From Capsicum annuum (lineage: Eukaryota > Streptophyta > Magnoliopsida > Solanales > Solanaceae), in NCBI RefSeq assembly GCF_002878395.1, contig NC_061117.1, positions 223,214,543-223,278,542 on the forward strand: a stretch of DNA of 64,000 bases. The letters are read 5' to 3'. Positions 61,927-64,000 of this stretch are shown one piece after another. Made by a program: the position numbers and the translations under genes. A model generated the notes under the pieces. It saw nothing but the letters and a program-made list of their open reading frames with translations, did no database searches and had not been told where the DNA came from. Each line of letters starts with the position of its first letter. The first letter of the stretch is position 1.

Positions 61927-62842
61927 TTTCAACACAGTCTACACCTAAAGAACAATTCTTCCATTTTCAGTTCATAGACCACAAATCTATCAACAGAAAT
62001 AACTCAATGATCAAATGAACCCCCCCCCTCCCCCCGCCAAAAAAAAAAAAATTAAAAAAACCCCCCCATTAAATAGTTCACTTCACAAACATACAATAAT
62101 TGAACCAAAATCGAACATGCAAAATATCAAAACACAATAATTGCTAAAAATCAAACTAGTGCACCTAATCAAACTAATTAGCTATTAATATTTCAATTTT
62201 CACTATTTCAGCAATCATGTTTTAAAAGAATTTCATACGTCTGAAAATTGAAATATATCTAGGGCATTTTCATTTCATAGACCACGGGTCTACGAATAGA
62301 CCGCGGGTCTACAGACAGAAACAGGACGTTGTTCAAATCAAAATGTCAAAATAACTCTTCAAACAACAATTATACCACCATTCAACACTTCGTTGCTGAA
62401 AAAACACGATTAAATCAAAACACCAAATTCAAAAAAAAAAATCCTACATCACTACCAATCGATTAGCAAAAAGAAAAACCATTTAAATGGATCTAGAAAT
62501 GATCGAAACTCGATTTTAACTAACCTTGCGAAGCAACAATGCCCCCTTAGCAGCTGCAGACGAAGAACGTACGAAAATGACGTTTTTGGGAGAAGTTGTT
62601 TGAAAGCGGGTGTTGGGAATTGAAGAGGAGAGAGAGAGGGTTTTTTTTTTTATATTGGAATAAGTAGAGGGGGTTAGGTGTATTATATTAAATTTGTAAA
62701 GTTGTATAAATGATGAATTGGTCCCACGTAGACCCCGCTTTTTTCACTTTTTACATCCTAAATCTAAAAAATAAATCAAAAAGAAATTAAGTGGGTATTT
62801 GGCAAAATAATTTTGCAAAAGCTTTCTTTGCCAATTATTCCC
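61927..62842. other. Right flank of the MULE: leader of the DUF1985 gene and right terminal repeat
   Basis: Non-coding. It includes C and A homopolymer runs at 62020-62067. The motif CATAGACCACGGGTCTAC near 62276, followed by GACCGCGGGTCTAC, forms a local direct repeat. The right terminal inverted repeat is at 62790-62842. Confidence 0.6.
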
Positions 62843-63270
62843 AAGAAACTAATGCGACGTCATGTTAAGAGTATCTTTTGGGTTTTTAGCCGGAGACAAT
62901 GGTTCTCATAACAGCCAACAATTGGTATCAGAGAGTAATGAATATTTTCATTCCTTGTTATTTCCATCGTTTATTATTTGCTAATTCTGCATGATATATA
63001 TAGCTTCGCACTGCTGAAGAGAGCGCTTTGTTTTGACTATCCGTATATGACATTTTTTGTTGAAAGAATTCATCATGTTGTATAGAATCTAAACTGCAAA
63101 ATAAAATACATCAGAGAACCAGAAATTCAAGTGATCGCGAAGAGTTTCAGCGTGTGAAGCTGAGGGCTATCGCCATCTCTCATCAGGAATTGGAGGCCTT
63201 TCCATTCGCGTGAACTCTCCGCTAACTTAGTCCTCTCCCTTTATCAATGATACGCTTTTGTCAACTCGTT

Positions 63271-63948
63271 TCAGGACGCTCTAATATGACAGCTTTTGAT
63301 AAGTTTATCAGAGAAGTTAACGTATTTGGTCCACAAAGGTCGAAGTTGTGGGAATGCTATATCGAGCCAAGGTTTTGCTCGACCATTGAAGTGAATTACA
63401 CCAGCAGTTTTAGCTTCTGCTATGGTTGTATTGTCTTGGTATCCTAGTCCGAGCATGTGCCAAAATGGACCGATGGGGTGGACGTGTCCATGGAATGCAA
63501 TTAGACCAGGAGGTAATGTCCCTAGCTGCCACAAACTTAGGTCTGACATCAAGTTCTGCATTAAAAAAAAAGTTGTATCAGATAACAAATTTGAGATTTA
63601 TTCAAACTAACAAAATGTTTTTGTATTGTTATACTTGTAGTTTACCTGTTGGAGCCAGTAGTAATATGTTCGACTTATATTTGTTTTCCTCCACGCTTCA
63701 AGATCGAAAATGTTCATGCCATAGGCCCACGCGCATTCACTTGGATCAAAGTGTTTTGCTATCAATGGATGAGAAAAATTTAAATAGCTTTTGAAGCGCT
63801 TTGACATGACGTATTTGTCCTCCCCTCTGCATGTTTCTACGGCTCCATTCACTTTTCCATTCATGTCGATGTTCCATAGAGGTGAAAGATCCGTTTGAAC
63901 CACAATGTCATCGTCCAGGAACACTACCTTATCCAGGCTGGGAAACAG
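63271..63948 (-). CDS. Galacturonosyltransferase, GAUT13/14-like (GT8), last two exons, partial
   Basis: GAUTs are Golgi type II membrane enzymes that transfer galacturonic acid from UDP-GalA to pectin or related wall polymers. Visible exons on the minus strand are 63948-63646 (101 codons, phase 0) and 63555-63271 (94 codons plus stop), with a 90-bp GT-AG intron. Exon 1 here starts LFPSLDKVVFLDDDIVVQTD, containing the DxD motif that binds the metal and the nucleotide sugar, then GAVETCRGEDKYV and ECAWAYGMNIFDLEAWRKTN. The last exon has LSLWQLGTLPPGLIAF, FWHMLGLGYQ, VIHFNGRAKPWLDIAFPQ and the end SDKLIKSCHIRAS. The sequence style is closest to GAUT13/GAUT14. The 5' part lies beyond the right edge. 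The visible exons look intact. Confidence 0.93.
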
Positions 63949-64000
63949 CTGAAAAGAAATTCATACTTCTCGGTATTATCAATCATTACTAGTCCATGAC
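63949..64000 (-). other. Intron of the GAUT gene reaching the window edge
   Basis: The acceptor TTCTTTTCAG precedes the exon at 63948 on the minus strand. The next upstream exon is outside the window. Confidence 0.7.

Larger units (their letters stand above)
54249..62842. mobile_element. Mutator-like element (MULE), 8,594 bp, complete ends
   Basis: A perfect 9-bp target duplication AAGAAACTA (54240-54248 and 62843-62851) flanks the element, the length diagnostic for Mutator. The terminal inverted repeats are about 52 bp and imperfect (GGGCCTTTATGCCAAAAAG against GGGAATAATTGGCAAAGAAAG, converging on ATTTTG(T/C)CAAATACCCAC). At the left the CAAATACCCAC motif is repeated, extending the match to ACTTAATT. 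Inside are a MuDR-type transposase (plus strand), two small plus-strand ORFs and a DUF1985-type gene (minus strand). The coding regions are broken, so this copy is probably not autonomous now. The right end is 430 bp from the stop of the GAUT gene. Confidence 0.93.

Overview
The window is plant nuclear DNA, almost certainly from a Solanaceae species. The basis is AT-rich intergenic sequence, GT-AG introns, plant-specific genes (class I formin, KIN-14 kinesin, ILR3-type bHLH, GAUT) and a repeat complement I recognise from nightshades: RTE/TS-type tails ending in GTT repeats, tRNA-derived SINEs, kilobase-long LTRs beginning TGTCACGACCC or TGTAACACCC, and Stowaway, hAT and Mutator-like elements. 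The species cannot be read from this sequence alone.

Genes from left to right: an acidic protein of unknown function (minus strand, runs off the left edge, in-frame stop); a class I formin (minus, 2105-14452, five coding exons); a class VI small heat-shock protein (plus, 19823-21206, two exons); an intact tRNA-Ala(AGC) at 30171-30243 with a broken copy at 21543; a KIN-14/ATK1-type minus-end kinesin (plus, 37965-43317, 17 exons, 800 aa); an ILR3/bHLH105-type iron-response regulator (plus, 47253-52333, five exons, 234 aa); a small intact zinc-ribbon-like protein (plus, 53195-53656); and the 3' end of a GAUT13/14-like galacturonosyltransferase (minus, 63271 to beyond the right edge). These are unrelated housekeeping or regulatory genes; nothing suggests a gene cluster.

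Mobile DNA explains most of the rest. A 5.25-kb Ty1/copia element with ATATA target duplications lies antisense in the last intron of the formin and abuts a MITE. A region of about 1.3 kb around the tRNA gene exists as two direct copies (21378-29488 and 29636-30900). The first copy has been filled by two long solo LTRs and a hAT element, and the second shows the empty sites. An 8.6-kb Mutator-like element (54249-62842) is bounded by a perfect 9-bp duplication. It carries a degenerate MuDR-type transposase on one strand and a DUF1985-type gene on the other. A second, 1.37-kb MULE with long terminal inverted repeats sits at 16529-17900. Intron 1 of the bHLH gene holds a SINE, a tandem array of RTE/TS tails and a truncated RTE LINE. 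Just downstream of the kinesin gene there is a 175-bp tandem array of five units.

Exon boundaries were placed by eye from splice consensus, reading phase and family similarity. There is no transcript evidence here.
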